NCBI GenBank assembly: GCA_014729055.1
Contig: WJKO01000657.1
Coordinates: 1 to 16,371 of the forward strand
DNA length: 16,371 nucleotides
Reading direction: 5' to 3'
Origin: Promethearchaeota archaeon
GTDB taxonomy: Archaea > Asgardarchaeota > Lokiarchaeia > Sigyniarchaeales > Promethearchaeaceae
In this document: positions 6,970 to 15,073 of the stretch, piece by piece
Layout of the letters: each line of letters begins with the position of its first letter
Numbering within the stretch: position 1 is the first letter of the stretch
Translations under genes and position numbers: made by a program
The notes under the pieces: generated by a model
The model's database searches: none
Told to the model about the DNA's origin: nothing
Seen by the model: the letters and a program-made list of their open reading frames with translations, nothing else

Positions 6970-7635
6970 TTGGGATTATATAAAGACGAACGAAAAAAAT
7001 ATGATGAGATAATCTATGTTGAACCAATGAGTCTAGTAAAAGCAATATATTTTGCTCTGTTGTATTCATCTAATGCCGGTAATGAAGGCAATCGAAATTT
7101 TAAAATGGTTTATGGTTTACTGGCAGGGCAAATATCAGAAGATAAGGTTTTTGTTAAAAAGACATTTTGTATCAATCATGGCAGAGAAAACAGAGTAGAA
7201 GTTCATGGAAGTTCATATATTAAAATTGCAGAACTATCAAGTACACTTCAAACTCAAGATATGTTTATCTTAGGTTGGTTCTGTTCAATGAATGATGTAG
7301 GCACTTTGCCATCTGTCGGTAATGTAAATAATCAATTAGGTTATCAATCAATGAATGCAAAAGCGGTCGGAATGCAAATAAAACCTGAGCACTTTTGGCA
7401 CGAAGAACTTCATGATTCAATAAAATTCTTTAGATTAAAAGACATAAAAGCACCTTTAAAAGAATGGATAGAAATTCCATTTAGACTAGCTGATAAAAAG
7501 GAAGAAAAATTCCTAAAAAGTCTTGAAGAAGATTATTTGCTTTTCAAAAAAGAACCTAATTTAGGAAAAATTTCAGATGATGAATTGGATATGAAAATAG
7601 ATGAATGGATAGAAAAATCTAAAGCATTTGATTAA
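6970..7635 (+). CDS. MPN-like protein with degenerate JAMM motif (predicted inactive MPN-)
   Basis: The 221-residue protein aligns by eye with the MPN domain of the JAMM-TPR protein: MVYGLLAG matches EVYGFLVG, GWF is followed by the motif region, NQLGYQS matches NQLGFQS, and FFRLKDIK matches VYRLNDIN. The catalytic positions are changed: E45 becomes M46, H108 becomes C105, H110 becomes M107, D121 becomes N118; only the serine (S115) remains. Metal binding and proteolysis should therefore be lost. Eukaryotic MPN(-) subunits such as Rpn8, CSN6 and eIF3f partner an MPN(+) subunit, so a heterodimer with the neighbour is the leading hypothesis. The C-terminal ~50 residues are acidic and helical, without TPRs. 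The TTG start is backed by a strong Shine-Dalgarno site. The kinase gene follows 50 bases downstream. Confidence 0.82.
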   Translation: MGLYKDERKKYDEIIYVEPMSLVKAIYFALLYSSNAGNEGNRNFKMVYGLLAGQISEDKVFVKKTFCINHGRENRVEVHGSSYIKIAELSSTLQTQDMFILGWFCSMNDVGTLPSVGNVNNQLGYQSMNAKAVGMQIKPEHFWHEELHDSIKFFRLKDIKAPLKEWIEIPFRLADKKEEKFLKSLEEDYLLFKKEPNLGKISDDELDMKIDEWIEKSKAFD

Positions 7636-7685
7636 AATTAGTAAAAATTTATTTTACTTAAAGTAAAGAATATAGATGAAGAATT

Positions 7686-8912
7686 ATGTCAAAGAAAAAT
7701 AGCGAGAATTATGAACCTATTAACGAGTATGATGTTACACTTGATGCAGTTAAATCAGTTATGGAGAAGTATAGCAAATTTAAGAATGATGTAAATCAAA
7801 AGACTATATTCCTCGGATTTGATGGATACATTGATTCCCTATATTCACTAGTTCGAAAGAGAGACAGTGCTGAAAAATGGGTTAAAATGGAATCTATGAA
7901 AGAGTTTGCCACCAGAATCAACGATGCAGCAGGAAGTTCGTGCAATGTTGAAAGAGTATTAAAGAAAAATATCGCAGGCGGTTGTGCTCCAAATACTGGG
8001 CGTTCTACTTCTCACTTAGGTGCAAATACAATCATTTGTGGTGCTTTAGGATATCCAGAAATCAATCCGCTCTTTTTAGACTATCCTGATAATGTATCTC
8101 ATTACAGTATTACAAATCCCGGTACAACGGCCGCTTATGAATTTAATGACGGTAAAGTAATGACAACAGATTTTGGTAATATTAATGGCATTACTTGGGA
8201 TTTAATCATGGAACGAATACCAAGAGATCAATTTATTGAGTTGATTGAAGAATCTAATGCAATAGCACAAGGTCACTGGGCTTTAGTACCGAATATGAAT
8301 AACTTTTGGGAACATTTATGCGAAGATATCTTCCCGAATCTTAGCAACTCCAAAGAAAAGGTGTTTTTAGTAGATGCTGCAGATATGAAAAAGAGAAAAA
8401 ACAAACCTATTAATGAAATGTTAAAGATTCTCCAAAAAGTGGATGAGTGGATGCCTGCCGCATTAGCAATGAATGATAAAGAAACAGCGGATATAGCGAA
8501 AGTGTTATCGGCAGAAGATTCAATGTTCGAAAAGAAAAATATAAGACCTATTAAATCCCGGGAAGATTATTACGATTTCAATAAACGCCTAAATGAAGTA
8601 TTAGGACTATCATACATCATTACTCACGACCCTCATTTCGCTACAATCACAACAAAAAACAATCATTATTGGGTAACTGAGGGTTATACTAGCAAACCTA
8701 AGTTTACAACTGCGGCGGGAGATCATTTTACAGGGGGAATATTAATGGGATTAGTATGTGGTTTAGATCCCGCAGAATCACTCGTTATAGGAAATGCTGA
8801 AACAGCAATATTCGTGCGAACAGGCGTGTCCGTGAGTCCAAAGGAATTAGAGCGTTTTATTAATGAATATATGTCTTATATCTTGACAGACCGTACCGAT
8901 TTTCAACTTTAA
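7686..8912 (+). CDS. PfkB/ribokinase-family kinase
   Basis: The 408-residue protein has the ribokinase-like fold signatures: a GG-containing N-terminal motif (AGGCAPNTGR, ~97-106), an N-x2-E metal motif (N263-D-K-E266), and the C-terminal anion-hole and catalytic-base motif TTAAGDHFTGG with D346 as predicted base. These mark an ATP-dependent kinase for a sugar, nucleoside or related alcohol. The protein is longer than typical ribokinases (~300-330); the extra length includes a ~35-residue N-terminal helical extension and inserts near 50-90. The motif DTxGAGD is here TTAAGD. The substrate cannot be read from sequence; the adjacent glycerol-3-phosphate dehydrogenase gives only a weak hint at central carbon metabolism. 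The ATG at 7686 has no strong ribosome site. Confidence 0.85.
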   Translation: MSKKNSENYEPINEYDVTLDAVKSVMEKYSKFKNDVNQKTIFLGFDGYIDSLYSLVRKRDSAEKWVKMESMKEFATRINDAAGSSCNVERVLKKNIAGGCAPNTGRSTSHLGANTIICGALGYPEINPLFLDYPDNVSHYSITNPGTTAAYEFNDGKVMTTDFGNINGITWDLIMERIPRDQFIELIEESNAIAQGHWALVPNMNNFWEHLCEDIFPNLSNSKEKVFLVDAADMKKRKNKPINEMLKILQKVDEWMPAALAMNDKETADIAKVLSAEDSMFEKKNIRPIKSREDYYDFNKRLNEVLGLSYIITHDPHFATITTKNNHYWVTEGYTSKPKFTTAAGDHFTGGILMGLVCGLDPAESLVIGNAETAIFVRTGVSVSPKELERFINEYMSYILTDRTDFQL

Positions 8913-8916
8913 TTAG

Positions 8917-8922
8917 TTTTTT
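8917..8922 (+). terminator. T-run after the kinase gene
   Basis: Six T follow the TAA of the kinase gene by four bases without a hairpin. Archaeal RNA polymerase can terminate on such U-tracts, so this is a candidate terminator; in DNA this AT-rich the evidence is weak. Confidence 0.3.
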
Positions 8923-8989
8923 AGCAAAACACATTATTAATCTTTAATTAAATTCTCAAATCTCAATTTCCACTTTTTCTTATTCTCAA

Positions 8990-9008
8990 TTTTATATTTT
9001 TATATTTT
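8990..9008 (+). promoter_or_regulatory. Candidate TATA-type promoter for the glpD gene
   Basis: TTTATATTTTTATATTTT-like sequence lies about 20-37 bases before the ATG at 9028, in a pyrimidine-rich stretch. That spacing would give a leaderless or nearly leaderless transcript, which fits the absence of a Shine-Dalgarno motif before this ATG. AT-richness makes chance matches likely. Confidence 0.3.
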
Positions 9009-9027
9009 CAAAAACACTTTATAACTC

Positions 9028-10707
9028 ATGAGTTCTGAAATTATTTTTAATCCGAAATGGAATTATAAAAATCGGCAAGCATATATCGACAGTCTAAAAA
9101 GCGGAGAATTTGACCTTATTATTGTAGGCGGCGGTATGACTGGGGCGGGAATCGCCCGGGAAGCCTCACTAAGAGGAATAAAGACCGCTTTGGTCGATAA
9201 GGATGATTTTGCATTTGGGACATCTTCTCGATCTACAAAATTAGCACACGGCGGATTTCGGTATTTACAACAAGGGGAGTTTAAAATTGTTAGAGAATCA
9301 ACAACTGAACGTAATTGGATAAGAAATCACTTTCCAAACATCGTTAGACCCGTAGCATTTAATTTTGGCATATTTAAAGGAAGTTCCTTGCCACCCTTTG
9401 CCTTGAAAATCGGTATTTGGCTCTATGACTTGCTATCAAATGCATTCTCTAAGTTTAAGAACTATGGAAAACACCGGTTTATCAAACCAGAGGAGTTTCA
9501 TAAGGAAGAGCCGACTTATAAGAAAGATGGACTCAAGCTAGTGGGTCAATATTATGATACAAATATTGATGATGCGAGAATCACCATGGAAGCCATTAAA
9601 GAGTGTGTCGCTCGTGGAAATCTAACTGCACTGAATTATGCAAAAGTTGAAGGATATATAAAAAAAGACGGGCTGATAAAAGGTATTAAAGTAACAGATC
9701 AAATTGATTTTGAAAAATTTGAAATAAAAGGTAAGCAAGTAGTAAATGCTACTGGAATTTGGACTGATGAATTATTAGAAAATTATCCGCGGAAAGTTAT
9801 TAGACCTACTAAAGGTGTGCATGTCATCGTTCGAAGGGATAAGATTAAGAATGAGAGTGCCTTTGGTTTAAGATCAATCGATGATCGGAGAGTATTTTTC
9901 ATCCTGCCCCGAGAGGATTTCACTGTGATCGGCACTACGGACACAGATTATAAAAAAGACCTTGATACTCCTTGGTGTAATAAAGAGGATTGCGACTATC
10001 TATTTAAGAGTGTTAATTACTGGTTTCCAGACATAAATCTAACTTATGATGATATTATTTCCACGTATGCAGGCATAAGACCTTTAGTGCGAGATCCTTC
10101 TGCAAAAGATGAAAGCGATGTATCACGTAAGCACGAAATTTTTGATACTCCCGATGGCTTAACAACTATTACTGGTGGTAAATTAACAATATGGAGATTA
10201 ATGGGTGAGCAACTATTATATCATCTGATTAAAGATAAGGAAATATTTGACCAAGAGTTCTCAAAGGAAGAATTAAAGAAAGGATATTCAAAGCAACCTA
10301 TGTTGATAGGCTTAGAGCGGGAAGAATGGGATGATTTTGTTAAAAAAGAGAAACCAAAAATCGATAAGGATATATTAGATCATTTATACCAGCAATATGG
10401 AAAGGGTGCATTTGAAATTGTAAAAAATATTATCTCGAATCCTCAATTAGGAAAACGATTTATTAAAGAAAACGTATTCGTTCCTGCTGAAATCCACTAC
10501 ATCTTAAAATATGAATTTGCCCCCCGCCTCCTCGATGTATTATTAAGAAGGACAGAAATACAACTTAAAGTGCATCACTCAAAACAGCGAAAGATAGCTG
10601 AAGCAGTGGCTTGGATTATGGCAGAAACCTATACATGGGACAAGAAAAAGAAGGAAAAGGAAATAAATGATTATCTAAAATATATTAAAAATACGATCTG
10701 GTTTTAA
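9028..10707 (+). CDS. glpD: FAD-dependent glycerol-3-phosphate dehydrogenase (GlpD/GlpA type)
   Basis: The enzyme oxidises sn-glycerol 3-phosphate to dihydroxyacetone phosphate and passes electrons to an acceptor such as a quinone. Residues ~29-45 form the FAD-binding Rossmann motif IIVGGGMTGAGIARE; GTSSRSTKLAHGGFRYL (64-80) is the GlpD family signature. NATGIW (240-245), YAGIRPL with R351 and TGGKLTIWRLMGEQ (382-395) are further conserved blocks of this family. The C-terminal ~130 residues are the usual helical DAO_C cap. Total length of 559 residues matches full-length bacterial GlpD. No membrane helix is seen; family members associate peripherally. No glpF or glpK lies beside it, only a PfkB kinase upstream (115-base gap). 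It could serve glycerol catabolism or consume G3P in an archaeon; the direction in vivo is inference. Confidence 0.92.
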   Translation: MSSEIIFNPKWNYKNRQAYIDSLKSGEFDLIIVGGGMTGAGIAREASLRGIKTALVDKDDFAFGTSSRSTKLAHGGFRYLQQGEFKIVRESTTERNWIRNHFPNIVRPVAFNFGIFKGSSLPPFALKIGIWLYDLLSNAFSKFKNYGKHRFIKPEEFHKEEPTYKKDGLKLVGQYYDTNIDDARITMEAIKECVARGNLTALNYAKVEGYIKKDGLIKGIKVTDQIDFEKFEIKGKQVVNATGIWTDELLENYPRKVIRPTKGVHVIVRRDKIKNESAFGLRSIDDRRVFFILPREDFTVIGTTDTDYKKDLDTPWCNKEDCDYLFKSVNYWFPDINLTYDDIISTYAGIRPLVRDPSAKDESDVSRKHEIFDTPDGLTTITGGKLTIWRLMGEQLLYHLIKDKEIFDQEFSKEELKKGYSKQPMLIGLEREEWDDFVKKEKPKIDKDILDHLYQQYGKGAFEIVKNIISNPQLGKRFIKENVFVPAEIHYILKYEFAPRLLDVLLRRTEIQLKVHHSKQRKIAEAVAWIMAETYTWDKKKKEKEINDYLKYIKNTIWF

Positions 10708-10878
10708 TTTTAAATATCCTTTTTATTTATTTGTTCATAGATCTTATCTAGGTAATACCAGCATAATACCAGAACATTTATTTTCAAATTTTAATCATTA
10801 CTTGTGGAATTAAGGTTAATAATCAAATATTCCCTAGGATTACGTAATACGCAATTAAATCATAAAATGTGACCATTA
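10708..10878. other. Intergenic region after glpD
   Basis: This 171-base AT-rich stretch holds a T-run (10720-10724) that may end glpD transcription and must contain the promoter of the propeller gene. It includes one copy of TTCATAGATCTTAT (10734-10747). I see no RNA gene or convincing ORF in it. Confidence 0.5.
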
Positions 10879-12519
10879 ATGACAATACAAAGATATAAGA
10901 CTATTAACTCTACCCAAAGTCCATCAATTAATAGAGTCTTAGATATTGCAACTATTAATCAAGATGACCCAATCATAATTACGGGAGGTAATGATCAAAA
11001 TGTACAGATTTATGATTCCCAGCTGAATTTAAAACAAGAAATACCGTTTGACGGGTGGATACGAGCTTGTGCTGTTTTTGACATGAACGGGGATAATAAT
11101 TATGAATGTGCTATTGGATCTGGAGATAATACGCTAAGGGTTTTTGTATATGATACGGATAAGTCGGAATATACTGAAGTATGGCGACATAAATTTGAGA
11201 AAAATGTGAGTGCTATTGCAGCAGGGGACATTAATGCAGATGGGCGTATTGAAATTCTGGCGGGTACGTGGAGTGGAAAATTGGGTATCTTTGATGCATT
11301 AACTGGAGAAAAATTATGGGAATTGGAATTCTCGGATTGGGTTACTTTTCTAAAAGTTCTTGATGTTAACTGGGACGGCATTCCAGAAATAGTTGTAGGA
11401 CTCAAACAAGGAGAGTTTGGTGTTATCAGCGGAATAACAGGCGAATTATATTGGGATTACATGTTTGAAAAACGAGTGAATGATTGCGAACTCGTTTATT
11501 TATCCAATAACCACCTCCCTCATCTTGTTGTTGGGGGTGATGCAAACGATCTTTATATTTTTAACCGTTCTGGGCAAGTAGTCTCTCGATGGAAAACGGA
11601 GGATCGTATTCTTGCAATTGGTGCAGGGGATATTGATGGAGATTGTTATAATGAAATCGTTTTAGGAACCAGTGATAATAGAGTTGTAGTACTACAGACC
11701 CCCGAAGAAAAGAAAATGGATGAAAATGAAGATATAAATACAGAATTAGAAGTTAGATGGAAAGCGAGAGTTCATAATGCTCCGACTTCAATTAAAGTAT
11801 TTGATCTTTATTTTGATGAAATACCGAAAATAATTGTTACTGGCTACTTCAAAGAAATTAGAGTGTTACAAGATTTTTTTTTCGGAGAAGAACCGAAAAA
11901 AGTAAGAACTTGCTTAAATGCTGATGTAGAAGAAAAGACCAACGAAATTAATAAAGCGGAATTGATAACTGAGAACGGAGTATTTTACTTTCCAAAAAAG
12001 ATCTCTCTATTAGAGGATATCATAAAAATACCCGAAGAAATGACGCGTGAACGCAAAGAGAAAGCAGCAATAATTATAAAAAACCATAATACTTTTGGAG
12101 ATCTTGATAAAATTGAAAATCAAGCAAAGGAACTGGAGAATCAAAACAAAAGTTTACGAAAAAAACTCGATTCATTAAAAATTGATAATATATCAGAGTT
12201 AATAAAAAAACAAAAAAGAACGGAGAAGCAGAAGGAACTTGAGGAAATCGAGACATCCAAATCAAAGTCAACCGAATCTTTTGATAATAGGCAAAAGTTG
12301 GAATCGAAATCGCAGAAAGAACTCAAAGGAGATAATAGAGAGAAAATAATCTCTTTAATGGAAAAAGTGCAAACCATAAGTTCAGAAACTAAAGTCATGG
12401 AATATCTTATAGAGAATGATATTGAGAAGAGCGAAGCGACGCGTATTTGGAGTGAATTAAAAGAAGAAGAAAAAGTATCTTACTCCAGAAGTAAACCCAG
12501 AGGATGGTCTTTAAATTAA
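10879..12519 (+). CDS. FG-GAP/WD-like beta-propeller with coiled coil and C-terminal winged-helix-like domain
   Basis: Residues ~15-335 hold about seven repeats built on a D-x-N/D-x-D-G/N-x2-E-I/C-hh-G pattern: FDMNGDNNYECAIGS, GDINADGRIEILAGT, LDVNWDGIPEIVVGL, GDIDGDCYNEIVLGT, and degenerate copies near 30-50, 213-230 and 307-332. Each ends in a short strand such as KLGIFDALTGE. This is the FG-GAP-like propeller type known in integrin-alpha-like, BBSome and ITFG2 proteins; in those it is a protein-interaction platform. Residues ~405-480 are a charged coiled coil. Residues ~483-546 resemble a winged-helix domain (MEYLIENDIEKSEATRIWSELKEEEKV, ending in a short beta wing and GWSL). There is no signal peptide, so a cytosolic adaptor is likely. 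I do not recognise a specific orthologue. Confidence 0.82.
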   Translation: MTIQRYKTINSTQSPSINRVLDIATINQDDPIIITGGNDQNVQIYDSQLNLKQEIPFDGWIRACAVFDMNGDNNYECAIGSGDNTLRVFVYDTDKSEYTEVWRHKFEKNVSAIAAGDINADGRIEILAGTWSGKLGIFDALTGEKLWELEFSDWVTFLKVLDVNWDGIPEIVVGLKQGEFGVISGITGELYWDYMFEKRVNDCELVYLSNNHLPHLVVGGDANDLYIFNRSGQVVSRWKTEDRILAIGAGDIDGDCYNEIVLGTSDNRVVVLQTPEEKKMDENEDINTELEVRWKARVHNAPTSIKVFDLYFDEIPKIIVTGYFKEIRVLQDFFFGEEPKKVRTCLNADVEEKTNEINKAELITENGVFYFPKKISLLEDIIKIPEEMTRERKEKAAIIIKNHNTFGDLDKIENQAKELENQNKSLRKKLDSLKIDNISELIKKQKRTEKQKELEEIETSKSKSTESFDNRQKLESKSQKELKGDNREKIISLMEKVQTISSETKVMEYLIENDIEKSEATRIWSELKEEEKVSYSRSKPRGWSLN

Positions 12520-12525
12520 TTTTTT
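12520..12525 (+). terminator. T-run after the propeller gene
   Basis: Six T directly follow the TAA at 12517-12519. This is a candidate archaeal U-tract terminator without a hairpin, placed between two convergent genes. Confidence 0.3.
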
Positions 12526-12540
12526 AAAATGCCACATCAT

Positions 12541-12798
12541 CTATTCTTTCTTTTTTAGATTCTTTAGATCAGAATTTTTTTTCTGAACTTTGATTAATTT
12601 TTCAATAGAGTCCAACTTATCTATTATTTTGGAAAACTGATCCGCTTTTTCATCCATATCTTGCTCTTCATAGATCTTATTGAGAATCTCACAAATCTCG
12701 CGTGTAGATTTATAATCTAAATTATTATAAAATTTTAAAGCAAGCTCTTCCAACTGTTTAACTATTTCTTTATGAGAGGTTGGAGGTTGATCTGGCAT
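12541..12798 (-). CDS. Small helical hypothetical protein (TPR-like)
   Basis: This 85-residue protein from ATG 12798 is predicted to be entirely helical and highly charged, with a Lys-rich tail (KKNSDLKNLKKKE). The middle, ALKFYNNLDYKSTREICEILNKIYEEQDMDEKADQF, looks like one and a half TPR or TPR-like hairpins. I do not recognise a family. It faces the propeller gene tail to tail with 21 bases between stops and lies 88 bases downstream of the large acidic protein on the same strand. No ribosome site is seen. Codon choice (mostly A/T third positions) is like its neighbours and supports a real gene, but with its length some doubt remains. Confidence 0.65.
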   Translation of the reverse strand: MPDQPPTSHKEIVKQLEELALKFYNNLDYKSTREICEILNKIYEEQDMDEKADQFSKIIDKLDSIEKLIKVQKKNSDLKNLKKKE

Positions 12799-12837
12799 AA
12801 TTTTGAATATGAATTGATAATTAAAAAATAGATGATT

Positions 12838-12847
12838 AAAAAAAAAA
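12838..12847 (-). terminator. T10 tract downstream of the large acidic protein gene
   Basis: Ten A on the + strand read as ten T on the minus strand, about 40 bases after the TAG at 12887-12889. An uninterrupted U-tract is the normal archaeal intrinsic terminator, so this probably separates the large acidic gene from the small helical gene. Confidence 0.45.
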
Positions 12848-12886
12848 TAGATTTTTAATTTTTAATTTTGTGTTAAGAAATTGGAA

Positions 12887-15073
12887 CTAATATCCGACTT
12901 GAGCGTCTGATGGTTTACCTTCGCCTTTAAGTTTATAGGTTATCTCATATCTCTCTTCTGGTGCAATCGAATCTATCTTCCACTTCAGTACATCTACGCC
13001 TTCCATCGATTCAACTTCTGGTTCTTCAGATTCATCATAGTACTCAAAATTGTCTGGTATCTTGTCCGCTACACCATAATTCTCAAGATCATGGTTACCT
13101 TTGTTCACTACGTATAAGGTAATTTCATATTCTCCTTCACCAGAAAGAGCAATAATTTCCTTACCTTTAATGAACCTCTTACGAATGTGGACAACCTCAA
13201 TTTCAATATCCGCGTTTTCGGGTACTACTTCAAGAGCCTTACCAGCGGGATAGGTATTTGCCGTATATAGCATGTCGGTATGATATACTGTGTCTTTCGT
13301 TGGTTTATAAGCAGTAATTGGATGATTTACTTCTAAGGTATCTCCGGGATGAAATGCTTCAATAGGTGTATCCTTGAGGTTTTGCATCTTAATATAAACA
13401 GTGTGATCTCTATCAGGTTCTTGGTCATTTGGTTCAATAATAATTTCATCCTCACCTAGTTCGATTTCATCACCATTCAAACTAACTACAATATCCTCTG
13501 GTAATGGTGGCTGATAACCCGCTTCGATGTTCTCTTTTAATACTAACTCATCTAAGTCAGATCCACCCGTATTCTCAGCTTTCATTGTTACATTAAAAGG
13601 CGTAACTTTGAATGAGGGTAGACGAGTAACATCATATGAAACATCTCCAGTAATAGCACTGACTGCTAACTCAATATCTTCGATATCTATTACACCAGTT
13701 GTAGTGATCTGATGATCAGCAACTACAAAAAACTCAACTCTGTTTCGGAATTGCGGATCCTCTCCTTCTTCCGTTTCGAATTCCCATCTATTTGAAAGCC
13801 ACTGAGCTCGGGCAGGTAATGGGGGCACCTCTCCTGGATCCACATCAACAAATTTCTGACTTTGATCCGATGGATCGTAAACGTCGGCGTTTACTAACTG
13901 GACCATAAATTCAGATTTGTTTTCAAAGACAAATTCACAATCAAAGACATCTGGTTTCTCGTCCAATTCGCTTTGAATAATGTAAAATGCATTGTTTGTA
14001 TATGCGTCAAATTTATTAATCCCCATACCGCTGATTGAAAATGGAGCGTTATAATCAACCAATATTTTACCAGATCTAACTTTTGATTCAATTTCTTCTA
14101 CAGTCACTGTTAGCCGTAATTCTAGTTTTGCCTCACCGTAGCCTTCAACATTCTCGATCTCCCATATAACTGCGTTTTCATCAGCACTATCGTATCTTGC
14201 TTCACCAAGACTAGATCCAATGATTTCTACGTTTTCATACTCAGAAGGTATGAATTTCTTGACTGATACATTGGAGATCGCTTCTTCTGCCGTATTCTTC
14301 AAAGTAATCGCAACATAAATTTCGTTTTCTGCGTTAAGAACAAGAGCATACGACATAATCTCTGGATCATTCAATGTACTTATAAACTCATTTACCTCGA
14401 CGGCATTTTGAATTTCCGCATCAATAGTGTATTCTTGTTCCTCAACTTCACCAGGCGCTAATTCACGAATGTAGATATCATCATCTTTTATATCCGTAGC
14501 GGATTTATCTTTTAATTCAAGATCAATATCCCAAAGACGGTCTTCTGTGCTTTCATTCGATACACTCAAGATTCCGGTGGTTTCAGAGTCTTTATCTTCT
14601 ACTGGTGTTCCGTCATGTTCTAAGTATAGTTTTAATTTTTCACTTAATGCAACAGGCACAACTTTACCTTCATTTCCTTCAGCAGATAATCTTATTCGCC
14701 CTTCAGCGGCACCAGTATCTTTGTCATAAGTTAATTCGCCATCTTTATAATATACAACGCCTTCGTCCATTTCTTGTCCTTTAATTGCATCAATATTTTC
14801 GAGTTCATCTATTTCATCCTCGCCAACACCAAGAGTGCCAGATACGGATTTAACTTTTTGAAAATATTCTGTAATTTCTTCCTCGTATCCTTTTGTCTTT
14901 TCGCCACGCCATGTACCTTCAGCATCCCTAATGACTTGAATTGCCTCATTAGGAAGATCCTCAACTAAGCTAGGATATTTATTAAATAATTCATCAACGC
15001 TGATTTTCAAATCTAGTTTGAGTCTACTATCAACCTCAACAGAACCTAGTTTCTCTAAATCTATTTCTACCAT
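12887..15073 (-). CDS. Large acidic protein with DUF11/Ig-like beta-sandwich repeats
   Basis: The 728-residue protein is strongly acidic. Residues ~1-130 are helical and polar and I do not recognise them. The rest is built of beta-rich units of ~100 residues resembling DUF11/CARDB-type sandwiches: IYVAITLKNTAEEAISNVSVKKFIPSEYE, VTMKAENTGGSDLDELVLKENI, and near the C-terminus YEITLYVVNKGNHDLENYGVADKIPDNFEY, each with the N-x-G/A...h-x-h-x-D/K-x-IP pattern, followed by a strand pair such as VIWEIENVEGYGEAKLELRLTV or VLKWKIDSIAPEERYEITYKL. Such domains usually occur in exported archaeal surface proteins. Here there is no signal peptide, no membrane segment and no sorting tail, and the protein ends shortly after the last sandwich. 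It may be cytosolic, or leave the cell by another route. The ATG at 15073 has no ribosome site but is preceded by a perfect inverted repeat. G+C appears somewhat higher than in neighbours. Confidence 0.85.
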   Translation of the reverse strand: MVEIDLEKLGSVEVDSRLKLDLKISVDELFNKYPSLVEDLPNEAIQVIRDAEGTWRGEKTKGYEEEITEYFQKVKSVSGTLGVGEDEIDELENIDAIKGQEMDEGVVYYKDGELTYDKDTGAAEGRIRLSAEGNEGKVVPVALSEKLKLYLEHDGTPVEDKDSETTGILSVSNESTEDRLWDIDLELKDKSATDIKDDDIYIRELAPGEVEEQEYTIDAEIQNAVEVNEFISTLNDPEIMSYALVLNAENEIYVAITLKNTAEEAISNVSVKKFIPSEYENVEIIGSSLGEARYDSADENAVIWEIENVEGYGEAKLELRLTVTVEEIESKVRSGKILVDYNAPFSISGMGINKFDAYTNNAFYIIQSELDEKPDVFDCEFVFENKSEFMVQLVNADVYDPSDQSQKFVDVDPGEVPPLPARAQWLSNRWEFETEEGEDPQFRNRVEFFVVADHQITTTGVIDIEDIELAVSAITGDVSYDVTRLPSFKVTPFNVTMKAENTGGSDLDELVLKENIEAGYQPPLPEDIVVSLNGDEIELGEDEIIIEPNDQEPDRDHTVYIKMQNLKDTPIEAFHPGDTLEVNHPITAYKPTKDTVYHTDMLYTANTYPAGKALEVVPENADIEIEVVHIRKRFIKGKEIIALSGEGEYEITLYVVNKGNHDLENYGVADKIPDNFEYYDESEEPEVESMEGVDVLKWKIDSIAPEERYEITYKLKGEGKPSDAQVGY

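Noticed and set aside
10710..10787. 25-codon minus-strand ORF (MKINVLVLCWYY..., TTG start) that faintly recalls a glycosyltransferase N-terminus
   Set aside because: Too short, no ribosome site and no continuation in other frames; most likely chance.
12074..12398. Two minus-strand open frames opposite the propeller protein's coiled coil
   Set aside because: Phe/Ser/Leu-rich products are the complement of Lys/Glu-rich coding sequence; no independent signals.
13527..14968. Plus-strand open frames opposite the large acidic protein
   Set aside because: All are 60-65 codons, unrelated to each other, and covered by a continuous 728-codon minus-strand frame with recognisable repeats.
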